From assembly GCA_030640045.1 (NCBI GenBank), contig DAOWKF010000093.1, forward strand, positions 1-5,908: a stretch of 5,908 nucleotides of DNA. The letters run 5' to 3'. The notes below the pieces were generated by a model, which was not told the origin of the DNA, searched no databases, and was given only the letters and a program-made list of their open reading frames with translations. The translations under genes and the position numbers were made by a program. How positions within the stretch are numbered: position 1 is the stretch's first letter; each line of letters opens with the position of its first letter. The DNA comes from Candidatus Omnitrophota bacterium. Its GTDB lineage: Bacteria; NPL-UPA2; BS750m-G34. Below, in pieces: positions 1-5,771 of the stretch.

Positions 1-342
1 AGATTGCGCAGACAGCGTCTGCGCAATTCGAACTGTTCTATCCTGATACACAAGATAAAACTTACGAATATATTCCAAATTTCGCTTTGAAAAACCGTTA
101 CCAAATTCCTTTGTCAATTTGTTCGACAATGATTTAATTAAAATTTCTCCATATTCTGCTCGTTGTTTACCTTTTTGTTCATACTCAACAATACGCCTTC
201 CAATTTCAAAATTTGTAATAACCTGCAAAGCATCTACAGTCTGGACAACTGCTTTTCTCGCGGATAAAATTAAATCCCGCACTTCTATAAATAATTTGGT
301 CATTTCGATTTTTGTATTTTGTTTTTTAATCTTTTTCTCCAT
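1..342 (-). CDS. DUF1016/YhcG-family protein, N-terminal part (C-terminal part lies beyond the left edge)
   Basis: This frame is open for 114 codons from an ATG at 342 to the window edge, with no stop. The translation begins MEKKIKKQNTKIEMTKLF. The stretch from about residue 15 to 100 matches the helical DUF1016 N-terminal domain: I recognise LFIEVRDLILSARKAV, FEIGRRIVEYEQKGKQRAEYG, and the GFSKRNLEYIRKFYLVY block. In this family a PDDEXK nuclease-like domain normally follows, giving about 340-370 residues. That half is not visible, so intactness and nuclease activity cannot be judged. The start is well fixed: the frame is open upstream to a stop at 412-414 but has no other ATG, GTG or TTG, and AAGGGAG (351-357) sits 8 nt before the ATG. 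Cellular function is not established for most members; many lie in accessory or defence-rich regions. Base composition is markedly more AT-rich than in the genes to the right, which suggests separate ancestry (inference). Confidence 0.85.
   Translation of the reverse strand, partial: MEKKIKKQNTKIEMTKLFIEVRDLILSARKAVVQTVDALQVITNFEIGRRIVEYEQKGKQRAEYGEILIKSLSNKLTKEFGNGFSKRNLEYIRKFYLVYQDRTVRIAQTLSAQS
3..27. repeat. Perfect inverted repeat, 11-bp arms with 3-nt loop
   Basis: The arm ATTGCGCAGAC (3-13) is followed by the loop AGC (14-16) and the exact reverse complement GTCTGCGCAAT (17-27). It lies inside the DUF1016 reading frame and encodes roughly RIAQTLSAQ on the minus strand. The arms are GC-rich in their inner part although the surrounding gene is very AT-rich. 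It is not followed by a T-tract and sits mid-gene, so it is not a normal terminator. It may be a small palindromic element inserted in frame, or a sequence constrained by the protein motif. Confidence 0.8.
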
Positions 343-350
343 ATATAAAA

Positions 351-357
351 CTCCCTT
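351..357 (-). promoter_or_regulatory. Ribosome binding site for the DUF1016 gene
   Basis: The minus strand reads AAGGGAG here, 8 nt before the ATG at 342. It supports that start, which is also the only possible start codon in the open frame. Confidence 0.65.
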
Positions 358-369
358 ATCGATACTCTT

Positions 370-398
370 TATTCTTTGCCATTGTTTTTCACTTTCAA
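370..398 (-). promoter_or_regulatory. Possible weak sigma-70-type promoter for the DUF1016 gene
   Basis: On the minus strand TTGAAA (393-398) is followed after 17 nt by AGAATA (370-375). The match is modest and the region is AT-rich, so chance is possible. It lies correctly in the 87-bp gap between tlyA and the DUF1016 gene, where no rho-independent terminator is visible. Read-through from tlyA is the alternative. Confidence 0.25.
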
Positions 399-429
399 TT
401 ATGCTTGCTAATTAGGCGCGTTACTGCGT

Positions 430-1008
430 TTATCCCGCCAATATAGTATAAATAAAAAACTCCTTATTCCCCTGCGGACCTTCTAAAGAAGATTTTACCA
501 CGCCCTTAACTTTAAATCCACTTTCTTCCGCATTCCGGGAAATTTCATCTATGACCCTCTGGTGGAGAAATGAATCCCTTACAACGCCTTTCGGTCCTAC
601 TTCATCTCTCTTTACCTCAAACTGCGGCTTGATAAGGCAAAGCGCCTCTCCATCTTCCTTTAATATATTCGGCAATACCGGTATTATCTTTTTTAGAGAT
701 ATAAATGCGAGGTCAGCAGTCACAAGATCCACTCTCTCTCCAATGTCCTCTAATTTTAAATATCTGGCGTTTTTTCTTTCCATTACCACAACGCGCTTAT
801 CTTTCCTCAATTTCCACGCAAGAATTCCGTATCCGACATCAACAGCATAAACTTTAGCCGCTCCATTTTTTAAAAGACAGTCTGTAAATCCGCCTGTAGA
901 GCACCCAAGGTCTGCCGCAATCTTGTCTTTAACATTAATCCCAAAATCCTTTATTGCCCCTTCCATCTTATACCCGCCACGACTCGCATACTTTATTTCA
1001 CCCGGCAT
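430..1008 (-). CDS. tlyA: TlyA-family rRNA 2'-O-methyltransferase-like protein lacking the S4 domain
   Basis: The protein has 192 residues; usual TlyA proteins have about 240-270. TlyA uses S-adenosylmethionine to methylate cytidine 2'-OH groups in 16S and/or 23S rRNA. The whole RrmJ/FtsJ-like methyltransferase domain is present: SRGGYK (9-14), SAM motif DLGCSTGGFTD (33-43), VDVGYG (57-62), ERKNARYL (77-84), ADLAFISL (98-105), LIKPQFE (125-131), GPKGVVRD (138-145) and EGPQGNKEFF (176-185). K14, D99, K127 and E183 are the probable catalytic tetrad. Their spacing equals that recalled for Mycobacterium tuberculosis TlyA (K69, D154, K182, E238), with an offset of 55. That offset corresponds to a missing N-terminal S4 RNA-binding domain. 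The start is forced: an in-frame TAA at 1018-1020 lies just upstream, and ATG 1008 is the only start codon after it. The gene overlaps the end of the prenyl synthase by 16 nt; AAGG lies about 7 nt before the ATG. Family is secure; target and activity are not. Confidence 0.85.
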   Translation of the reverse strand: MPGEIKYASRGGYKMEGAIKDFGINVKDKIAADLGCSTGGFTDCLLKNGAAKVYAVDVGYGILAWKLRKDKRVVVMERKNARYLKLEDIGERVDLVTADLAFISLKKIIPVLPNILKEDGEALCLIKPQFEVKRDEVGPKGVVRDSFLHQRVIDEISRNAEESGFKVKGVVKSSLEGPQGNKEFFIYTILAG

Positions 1009-1832
1009 ACCATCGCCTTATTTATCGCCTTCAATACCTCCCCTCTCTCTCTCAGAGGTTTAAGAAAGCTTTCAGCTTTTAGGGTTAATTCCTTAATTTT
1101 AGCCATAGTCTTTTTTGTGTCATCTTTTTCCTCATCAAGGACATCATCAACTATCTGAAAACATACCCCCATGGCCATGCCAAAATTAGTAAGTGCGCTA
1201 AGGTCTCGTTTAGGCACCTGCCCGATTATTCCTCCAATACGCAGTGCGCCGGTAATCAAGGCTGCGGTCTTTTTCTCATGGATATATTTCAGTTCCCTTA
1301 CACCGATCTTTTTTTTCTGGCTCTCCAGATCAACTACCTGTCCGCCAATCATCCCTCTTGTGCCTATAGCACCAGCCATCTCTTTTATCAAAATTCCCGG
1401 CTCTAAAAACTTCCTCCCCATCCTCTCGCTTTCTCCCAACAATCCAAACCCGAGGACAAGCAGCGCATCTCCGGCAAGTATTGCTATATCCTCGCCAAAC
1501 GCGCGATGACAGCTGGGTTTTCCTCTCCGAAAATCATCGTCGTCCAGAGAAGGCAAATCATCGTGCATAAGAGAAAATGTATGGATAAGTTCAACAGCGC
1601 ACGCAGCCGGCAGGAGCGCCGGTCTCTTCCAATTTCCAATCGCTGCCGCAGCAATAGTCAGAATGGGTCTTAACCTTTTTCCGTTGCTAAACAGACTATA
1701 CCGCATGGCCTTGTGAATAGATTGAGGATAGGCTGAAGCACCGGGCACGTATCTATCAAGACTACGGTCAACAAGTCTCTTTTTTTCTTTTAGATATCTA
1801 TTTATCTTCTTCGAAGAGAAACCCCTCGTCAT
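993..1832 (-). CDS. ispA: Short-chain polyprenyl (farnesyl/geranylgeranyl) diphosphate synthase, with an internal C-terminal deletion
   Basis: The protein has 279 residues and belongs to the trans-isoprenyl diphosphate synthases, cytosolic Mg-dependent enzymes that condense IPP with allylic diphosphates. Visible motifs are GKRLRP (51-56), the first aspartate-rich motif DDLPSLDDDD with RRGKPSCH (91-109), AILAGDALL (117-125), GMIGGQVVDLE (160-170), EKKTAALI (186-193), and the second motif FQIVDDVLD (225-233). F86 lies five residues before the first motif, and that motif has the two-residue insertion, as in type II bacterial farnesyl diphosphate synthases. C15 product is therefore favoured, though C20 is possible. 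After DDVLD the usual GK..G.D....K.TYP..LG block, about 25 residues, is absent; the chain goes almost directly to the last helices. ATG 1832 overlaps xseB by 35 nt and has only a weak, purine-rich RBS. The family aligns from about residue 10 onwards, where no standard later start exists. Confidence 0.88.
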   Translation of the reverse strand: MTRGFSSKKINRYLKEKKRLVDRSLDRYVPGASAYPQSIHKAMRYSLFSNGKRLRPILTIAAAAIGNWKRPALLPAACAVELIHTFSLMHDDLPSLDDDDFRRGKPSCHRAFGEDIAILAGDALLVLGFGLLGESERMGRKFLEPGILIKEMAGAIGTRGMIGGQVVDLESQKKKIGVRELKYIHEKKTAALITGALRIGGIIGQVPKRDLSALTNFGMAMGVCFQIVDDVLDEEKDDTKKTMAKIKELTLKAESFLKPLRERGEVLKAINKAMVCRVK

Positions 1833-2130
1833 CAGCTTTCTTTTTCTTTTTTCTTAATTTTCTACTCTTCGCAGCAGGCCCTTGGGACATCCTGTGGGCA
1901 GGCTCGTCTTTCTCCTCGTAAGGGGTTTTTTCAAATTCCCCCTTTTCATTTTTAGTGAGCAGCTCTACCTTTCTTTCAGTCTCCTCTAACTTCTTCGTGC
2001 AGAAACGCGATAATTTTATCCCCTCTTCGTATCTCTTAAGGCTCTCATCAAGGGACAGGTCACCTTTCTCAAGTTCTTCCACAATCTCTTCTAATCTCTT
2101 TAAAGCCTGTTCGAATTTTAAACCAGCCAT
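1798..2130 (-). CDS. xseB: Exodeoxyribonuclease VII small subunit, with extended C-terminal tail
   Basis: XseB is the small, helical, non-catalytic subunit that assembles in several copies on XseA to form exonuclease VII, an ATP-independent single-strand DNA exonuclease. Residues 5-65 show the family pattern: KFEQALKRLEEIVEELEKGD, then LSLDESLKRYEEGIKLSRFC and a K/E-rich second helix ending in VELL. Usual length is about 75-80 residues; this one has 110. The extra 35-40 residues are charged and low in complexity, with a lysine-rich run (KLRKKKKK, 91-98) and an acidic end. The last 35 nt also encode the start of the prenyl synthase, so part of the tail may be shaped by overlap. It lies 11 nt after xseA, with GAGGGAA overlapping the xseA stop as its ribosome binding site. 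Confidence 0.95.
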   Translation of the reverse strand: MAGLKFEQALKRLEEIVEELEKGDLSLDESLKRYEEGIKLSRFCTKKLEETERKVELLTKNEKGEFEKTPYEEKDEPAHRMSQGPAAKSRKLRKKKKKADDEGFLFEEDK

Positions 2131-2136
2131 ATCTTA

Positions 2137-2143
2137 TTCCCTC
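2137..2143 (-). promoter_or_regulatory. Ribosome binding site for xseB
   Basis: The minus strand reads GAGGGAA, 6 nt before the xseB ATG and overlapping the xseA TGA stop (2142-2144). Ribosomes finishing xseA should therefore be placed to start xseB, which suits two subunits of one enzyme. Confidence 0.6.
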
Positions 2144-3344
2144 ACTTCTCTAATTCCAGCACCTTAGAAACTACTTTTCCATCCGCAAGCCTTGTCTCAA
2201 TCTTATCGCCGGGAGATACATCGCGGAAGGTTTTAACCACCGCTCTCTCAGGGAGACTGAATGTAATACTATATCCCCTCTGGAGAATCCCTAAAGGGCT
2301 CAAGGCCTCTAAGTGCCTCAAAAGCCCTGCTACTTTTTCTTTTACAAAACTAACCTGATTGGTCAGGCGTGACTCAATACGATACGTAAGTTCATCAACC
2401 CTCTGTTCATATTGTCTCAAAAGCTCCGTTGGATGTCTGAAACCATAGCTCGCCATAAGGTTCTCTAAAACGAGCCGCCTCTTTTCTATCATCCCTGTCA
2501 TCGACGAACTTACGCGGGCACAGAGTCCGTCTATCTTTTGCAAAAATTCCTCTTTCTTGCCTATGACCATCTCTGCTGCGGCTGAAGGTGTAGGTGCGCG
2601 CACATCAGCAACAAAATCCGCTATAGTCCAGTCAATTTCATGCCCGACTGCCGATATCACAGGTGTCTCGCATGCATAAATAGCCCTGGCTACCACTTCC
2701 TCATTAAATGCCCAGAGGTCTTCGAGACTTCCGCCGCCCCTGCCCGTGATAATTACATCTACCTCTTTAAGCTCATCGAGTTCGGAAATTGCGCGAGCTA
2801 TCTTTCCCCCGGCTCCTTCACCCTGCACCGGCGCCGGATTTAAAACTACCTCTATGTTGGAAAACCGTCTCCTCACAACATTAAGTATATCCTGAAAGGC
2901 CGCACCTGTAGCTGAAGTAACCACGCCAATACGCTGCGGCAAAAGAGGAATAGGGACCTTGTGTTGCTCGTCAAAAAGCCCTTCCGTTTGAAGTTTTTTC
3001 TTCAACTGTTCAAAGGCCATCTGGAGGCTGCCTATTCCCTTAGGCTCTACCTCATCTACTATTATCTGATATTGCCCTTGCGTCCCATACACACCGAGCT
3101 TTCCATAAGCCATAACTTTAAGCCCATCATCCAGCTTAAACTTAAGCCCCCCTCTCCGAAAACGAAACATCACAGCCCGAAGTTGAGACTTTTCGTCTTT
3201 GAGGGTAAAATAGATATGCCCGGAACTTGGCTGCCTTAAATTAGAAACCTCACCTTCCACCCAGAGAGGCGGGAAAGTACCTTCGATAAGCTCCTTGAGC
3301 TGGGCGGTAATCTCACTAACAGTAAAAATTTTACGACGATTCAT
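2142..3344 (-). CDS. xseA: Exodeoxyribonuclease VII large (catalytic) subunit
   Basis: XseA is the catalytic subunit of exonuclease VII, which degrades single-stranded DNA to oligonucleotides from either end and takes part in repair. The protein has 400 residues; E. coli XseA is somewhat longer (about 456), mainly in the coiled-coil region. An OB-fold (about 1-102) shows FTVSEITAQLKELI, LWVEGEVSNLRQPSSGHIYF and the YQIIVDEVEP edge. The catalytic domain carries IGVVTSATGAAFQDI (139-153), ITGRGGGSLEDLWAFNEE (199-216), PVISAVGHEIDWTIADFVAD (228-247) and APTPSAAAE (250-258). D152, R202, H235 and D238 match the residues proposed for E. coli (D155, R205, H238, D241) with a constant shift of three. 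A charged helical section (about 260-345) and the C-terminal GILQRGYSI segment follow. ATG 3344 overlaps the ymdB end by 14 nt; no strong RBS is seen, suggesting coupled translation. Confidence 0.97.
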   Translation of the reverse strand: MNRRKIFTVSEITAQLKELIEGTFPPLWVEGEVSNLRQPSSGHIYFTLKDEKSQLRAVMFRFRRGGLKFKLDDGLKVMAYGKLGVYGTQGQYQIIVDEVEPKGIGSLQMAFEQLKKKLQTEGLFDEQHKVPIPLLPQRIGVVTSATGAAFQDILNVVRRRFSNIEVVLNPAPVQGEGAGGKIARAISELDELKEVDVIITGRGGGSLEDLWAFNEEVVARAIYACETPVISAVGHEIDWTIADFVADVRAPTPSAAAEMVIGKKEEFLQKIDGLCARVSSSMTGMIEKRRLVLENLMASYGFRHPTELLRQYEQRVDELTYRIESRLTNQVSFVKEKVAGLLRHLEALSPLGILQRGYSITFSLPERAVVKTFRDVSPGDKIETRLADGKVVSKVLELEK

Positions 3345-4119
3345 CCGGTTTTATCTCTATCCTTTTTATAGACACAGCCTTAGCAGTATCTTCATCTATT
3401 TCTACTAAAACTGCATGCAGCGCTACATTTTCTTTTGCTACATCCAGATGGACCGGCAGCTGCGTCAAAAAACGTTCCAGGATTATATCCTTCTTTACAC
3501 CGATAACCGAATCCAAACTCCCTACCATCCCGACATCAGTAATATAGGCAGTGCCCTCCGGGAGTATCCTCTCGTCAGCGGTCTGGACATGGGTATGTGT
3601 GCCGATAACCGCGCTCACCTTACCGTCGAGATACCAGCCCATGGCTATCTTTTCAGAAGTAGCTTCGGCATGCATGTCCACCACCACGACCTCCACCCTC
3701 TCCTTTAAACCCTCTATCTCGCCTAAAGCCGTCCTAAAAGGACAATCCAGCTCCCTCATAAATACGCGGCCGGAGAGATTAATGACACCGAGTTTTTTAC
3801 CCTGTGTGGAAATTACAGTAGAACCAAATCCGATTACACCCGGAGGATAATTAGCAGGTCTAAGTATCCGGTTATCTTTAGCCAGTGTCTCGACGATGTC
3901 TTTTTTGTCCCAGATATGATTGCCGGAGGTAAGTCCGTCTATCCCACAGGAAAAAAGCTGCTCTGCTACTTTAGGAGTTAACCCAAACCCGCCGGCAGCA
4001 TTTTCCCCATTAGCCACGACAAAATCAATTTTCTCTTTCTTTTTTAATCCGGGTAAATGGAGAGATACAGCGCTCCGGCCGGGACTGCCGATAATATCTC
4101 CGATAAAGAGTATCCTCAC
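3331..4119 (-). CDS. ymdB: YmdB/TIGR00282-family metallophosphoesterase (cyclic nucleotide phosphodiesterase)
   Basis: The protein has 262 residues, the usual family length. In Bacillus subtilis YmdB is a di-metal phosphodiesterase active on 2',3'-cyclic nucleotides; it influences biofilm and motility gene expression and is encoded next to RNase Y. All metal-site residues are present at the positions I recall for the Bacillus enzyme: D8 (FIGDIIGSPGR), E39 and N40 (NGENAAGG), N67 and H68 (SGNHIWD), H150 (DMHAEATSEK), and H175 and H177 (GTHTHVQTADE). The C-terminal ITDVGMVG (193-200) and GSLDSVIG (200-207) segments are also typical. No signal peptide or membrane segment is seen, so it is cytosolic. 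The start codon is GTG, overlapping the rny stop as GTGA. There is no good Shine-Dalgarno, so termination-reinitiation from rny is likely (inference). Confidence 0.95.
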   Translation of the reverse strand: MRILFIGDIIGSPGRSAVSLHLPGLKKKEKIDFVVANGENAAGGFGLTPKVAEQLFSCGIDGLTSGNHIWDKKDIVETLAKDNRILRPANYPPGVIGFGSTVISTQGKKLGVINLSGRVFMRELDCPFRTALGEIEGLKERVEVVVVDMHAEATSEKIAMGWYLDGKVSAVIGTHTHVQTADERILPEGTAYITDVGMVGSLDSVIGVKKDIILERFLTQLPVHLDVAKENVALHAVLVEIDEDTAKAVSIKRIEIKPDESS

Positions 4120-5675
4120 TTGGCGTAATCCACTACCCTTGTCTCCCTGATAAGGGTAACCTTTATAGTCCCGGGATACTCTAATTCTTTTTCAATGCGC
4201 TTGGAGATCTCTCTGGCCAGTTGCGTAGCCTCAGCATCTCCTATCTTATCAGGTTTGACCATCACCCTTACCTCCCGGCCGGCCTGTATAGCGTATGTCT
4301 TTTCTACACCGGGATAGGAATCACAAATTGCTTCTAATTTTTCAAGTTTCTTGACATATGACTCCATAGTCTCCCGTCTTACGCCCGGCCGCGAAGCTGA
4401 AATGGCGTCAGCTGCATCAACAAGAGTAGAAAGGAGAGACCTGGATTGGGACGAAGAATGATGATTTAAAATGGCCTCAACAATCGCTGCACTTTCATTA
4501 TAGCGCTTGGCTATATCAGCTCCGAGTTGAGGATGTGTTCCCTCAACTTCATGGTCTACAGACTTGCCGATGTCATGGAGAAATCCTGCCCTTTTAGCCA
4601 GCTGTATATCCATACCAATCTGCGAAGCTATTAGACCCGCAAGCGTAGCGACCTCTATAGAATGCTGCAGCACATTCTGTCCGTAACTGGTCCTGTACTT
4701 GAGTTTTCCGAGAAGCTTTACCTCCTCCGGATGCAGGCCATGGACACCCACACTCAGTACTGCTTCCTGGCCGGCTTCACGTATCTTGACATCCATTTCG
4801 CGGCGCACTCTTGCAACCGTCTCTTCAATCCTGCCGGGATGTATTCTGCCGTCACTGATAAGCCGCTCAAGGGTGATCCTGGCGACCTCTCGTCTTATGG
4901 TATCAAAGCTCGAAAGAGTAACAGCTTCGGGGGTATCGTCAATAATCAAATTTACTCCTGTGGCCTGCTCTAATGCCTTGATATTGCGGCCTTCCCTGCC
5001 GATAATACGGCCTTTTAACTCATCACTCGGTAAAGGGACAACAGATGTAGTTACCTCTGCTACCTGCTCAGCAGCATAGCGCTGAATAGCCAGCGTGATA
5101 ATTTCCCTGGCTTTTTTATCTGCCTCTTGCTTTGCCTCATCTTCTATCTGTTTGATCTTTACTGCTGTCTCATGCCGCATCTCTTTTTCCAGCCCCTCCA
5201 GAAGCAGCTTGCGCGCATCCTCAACAGATAACCCTGACATGCGCTGTAATTTCTGTTTTTCATCTTCGAGAAGGGCCTGATATTGCTGCTTCTTCTCCTC
5301 TACTTCGTTAATGCGCTGCGCAGCATTCTTTTCCCTCGTCAGAAGTTCTCTCTCTTTTTTATCAATTAAATCCCCTTTTCGGACAAAGGTCTCTTCCCTC
5401 TGGGATAATCTTTTTTCTATGGAGATGAATTCCCTGCGCCGCTCTTTTGTCTCTTCTTCGAACTTATGGCGGCTGCTGTATAACTCGTCCTTTGCTTCTA
5501 GGAGAGATTCGCGCTTCTTTGACTCAGCCTCTTTTTTGGCATCATCAAGGAGCTTTTTGGCAAGGTCCTCTGCTGAATGGACCTTTCTTTCTGCAATGCG
5601 CTTTCGAGAAAAATATCCAACGAAGAAAAAGATAGCCAGGCTCACAAAATAGCCTAGAATTATTGCTATCTTCAT
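4116..5675 (-). CDS. rny: Ribonuclease Y, membrane-anchored endoribonuclease
   Basis: RNase Y starts mRNA decay by endonucleolytic cleavage and is anchored to the inner face of the cytoplasmic membrane. The protein has 519 residues; Bacillus subtilis RNase Y has 520. Domains in order are a single N-terminal transmembrane helix (about 3-22, IAIILGYFVSLAIFFFVGYF); a long charged coiled coil (about 25-200, rich in E, K, R and Q); a KH RNA-binding domain with GRIIGREGRNIKALE (222-236); and an HD domain. The HD residues are H338 (LQHSIEVA), H367 and D368 (GFLHDIGK), and D420 (LVDAADAISASRPG, from 418). Bacillus H368/D369 correspond closely. The C-terminal domain ends in VTLIRETR. ATG 5675 is preceded by a strong AAAGGAGGT 8 nt upstream. 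It is the first gene after a consensus promoter and probably leads the operon. Confidence 0.98.
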   Translation of the reverse strand: MKIAIILGYFVSLAIFFFVGYFSRKRIAERKVHSAEDLAKKLLDDAKKEAESKKRESLLEAKDELYSSRHKFEEETKERRREFISIEKRLSQREETFVRKGDLIDKKERELLTREKNAAQRINEVEEKKQQYQALLEDEKQKLQRMSGLSVEDARKLLLEGLEKEMRHETAVKIKQIEDEAKQEADKKAREIITLAIQRYAAEQVAEVTTSVVPLPSDELKGRIIGREGRNIKALEQATGVNLIIDDTPEAVTLSSFDTIRREVARITLERLISDGRIHPGRIEETVARVRREMDVKIREAGQEAVLSVGVHGLHPEEVKLLGKLKYRTSYGQNVLQHSIEVATLAGLIASQIGMDIQLAKRAGFLHDIGKSVDHEVEGTHPQLGADIAKRYNESAAIVEAILNHHSSSQSRSLLSTLVDAADAISASRPGVRRETMESYVKKLEKLEAICDSYPGVEKTYAIQAGREVRVMVKPDKIGDAEATQLAREISKRIEKELEYPGTIKVTLIRETRVVDYAK

Positions 5676-5683
5676 AAATAACT

Positions 5684-5692
5684 ACCTCCTTT
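5684..5692 (-). promoter_or_regulatory. Strong Shine-Dalgarno for rny
   Basis: The minus strand reads AAAGGAGGT, 8 nt before the rny ATG. It is the strongest ribosome binding site in the window and contrasts with the weak sites of most downstream genes, as expected if they rely on coupling. Confidence 0.85.
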
Positions 5693-5707
5693 ATCTTCAT
5701 ACTTTTC

Positions 5708-5729
5708 ATAATATATTCGATTATATTAT
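5708..5729. promoter_or_regulatory. AT-rich dyad over the -10 and start region of the rny promoter
   Basis: A 22-bp near-palindrome centred on TCGA (5717-5720) has left arm ATAATATA (5708-5715) and right arm TATATTAT (5722-5729). Ten of its eleven base pairs are complementary; only 5716/5721 fails. It overlaps the -10 hexamer, and its centre falls at the expected start point, where a repressor would block initiation. AT-rich promoter DNA can form such dyads by chance, so operator function is inference. Confidence 0.35.
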
Positions 5730-5753
5730 ATCTTTCAATCTTACCTCTGTCAA
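5725..5753 (-). promoter_or_regulatory. Consensus sigma-70/sigma-A promoter for the rny operon
   Basis: On the minus strand a perfect -35 TTGACA (5748-5753) and a perfect -10 TATAAT (5725-5730) are separated by 17 nt, the optimal spacing. Initiation is expected near 5718, giving a leader of about 42 nt before rny with no room for a riboswitch. It lies in the 96-bp gap just after the ftsY stop, with no terminator between, so the genes may also receive ftsY transcription. Confidence 0.88.
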
Positions 5754-5771
5754 GAAAATCATTAATACTTA

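Noticed and set aside
356..382. Eight-codon minus-strand mini-ORF (MAKNKEYR) ahead of the DUF1016 gene, a possible leader peptide.
   Set aside because: It has no Shine-Dalgarno and no attenuator-like hairpin, and short ORFs are expected by chance.
119..415. Plus-strand open frame of 98 codons.
   Set aside because: It lies opposite the recognisable DUF1016 frame, has no RBS or known motif, and resembles an antisense shadow. The same applies to the plus-strand frames opposite xseA, ymdB, rny, the prenyl synthase and tlyA.
343..429. Search for a rho-independent terminator after tlyA.
   Set aside because: Only the short palindrome CTAATTAG and scattered GC bases are present; there is no GC-rich stem followed by a T-tract on the minus strand.
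1009..1200. A frameshift hiding the S4 domain of TlyA upstream of 1008.
   Set aside because: This stretch encodes the C-terminus of the prenyl synthase in another frame; in the tlyA frame a TAA lies at 1018-1020 and the few codons I read beyond it do not resemble S4.
5693..5771. Search for an ftsY terminator or a leader riboswitch before rny.
   Set aside because: The sequence is AT-rich with no GC stem, and the predicted leader of about 42 nt is too short for a known riboswitch.
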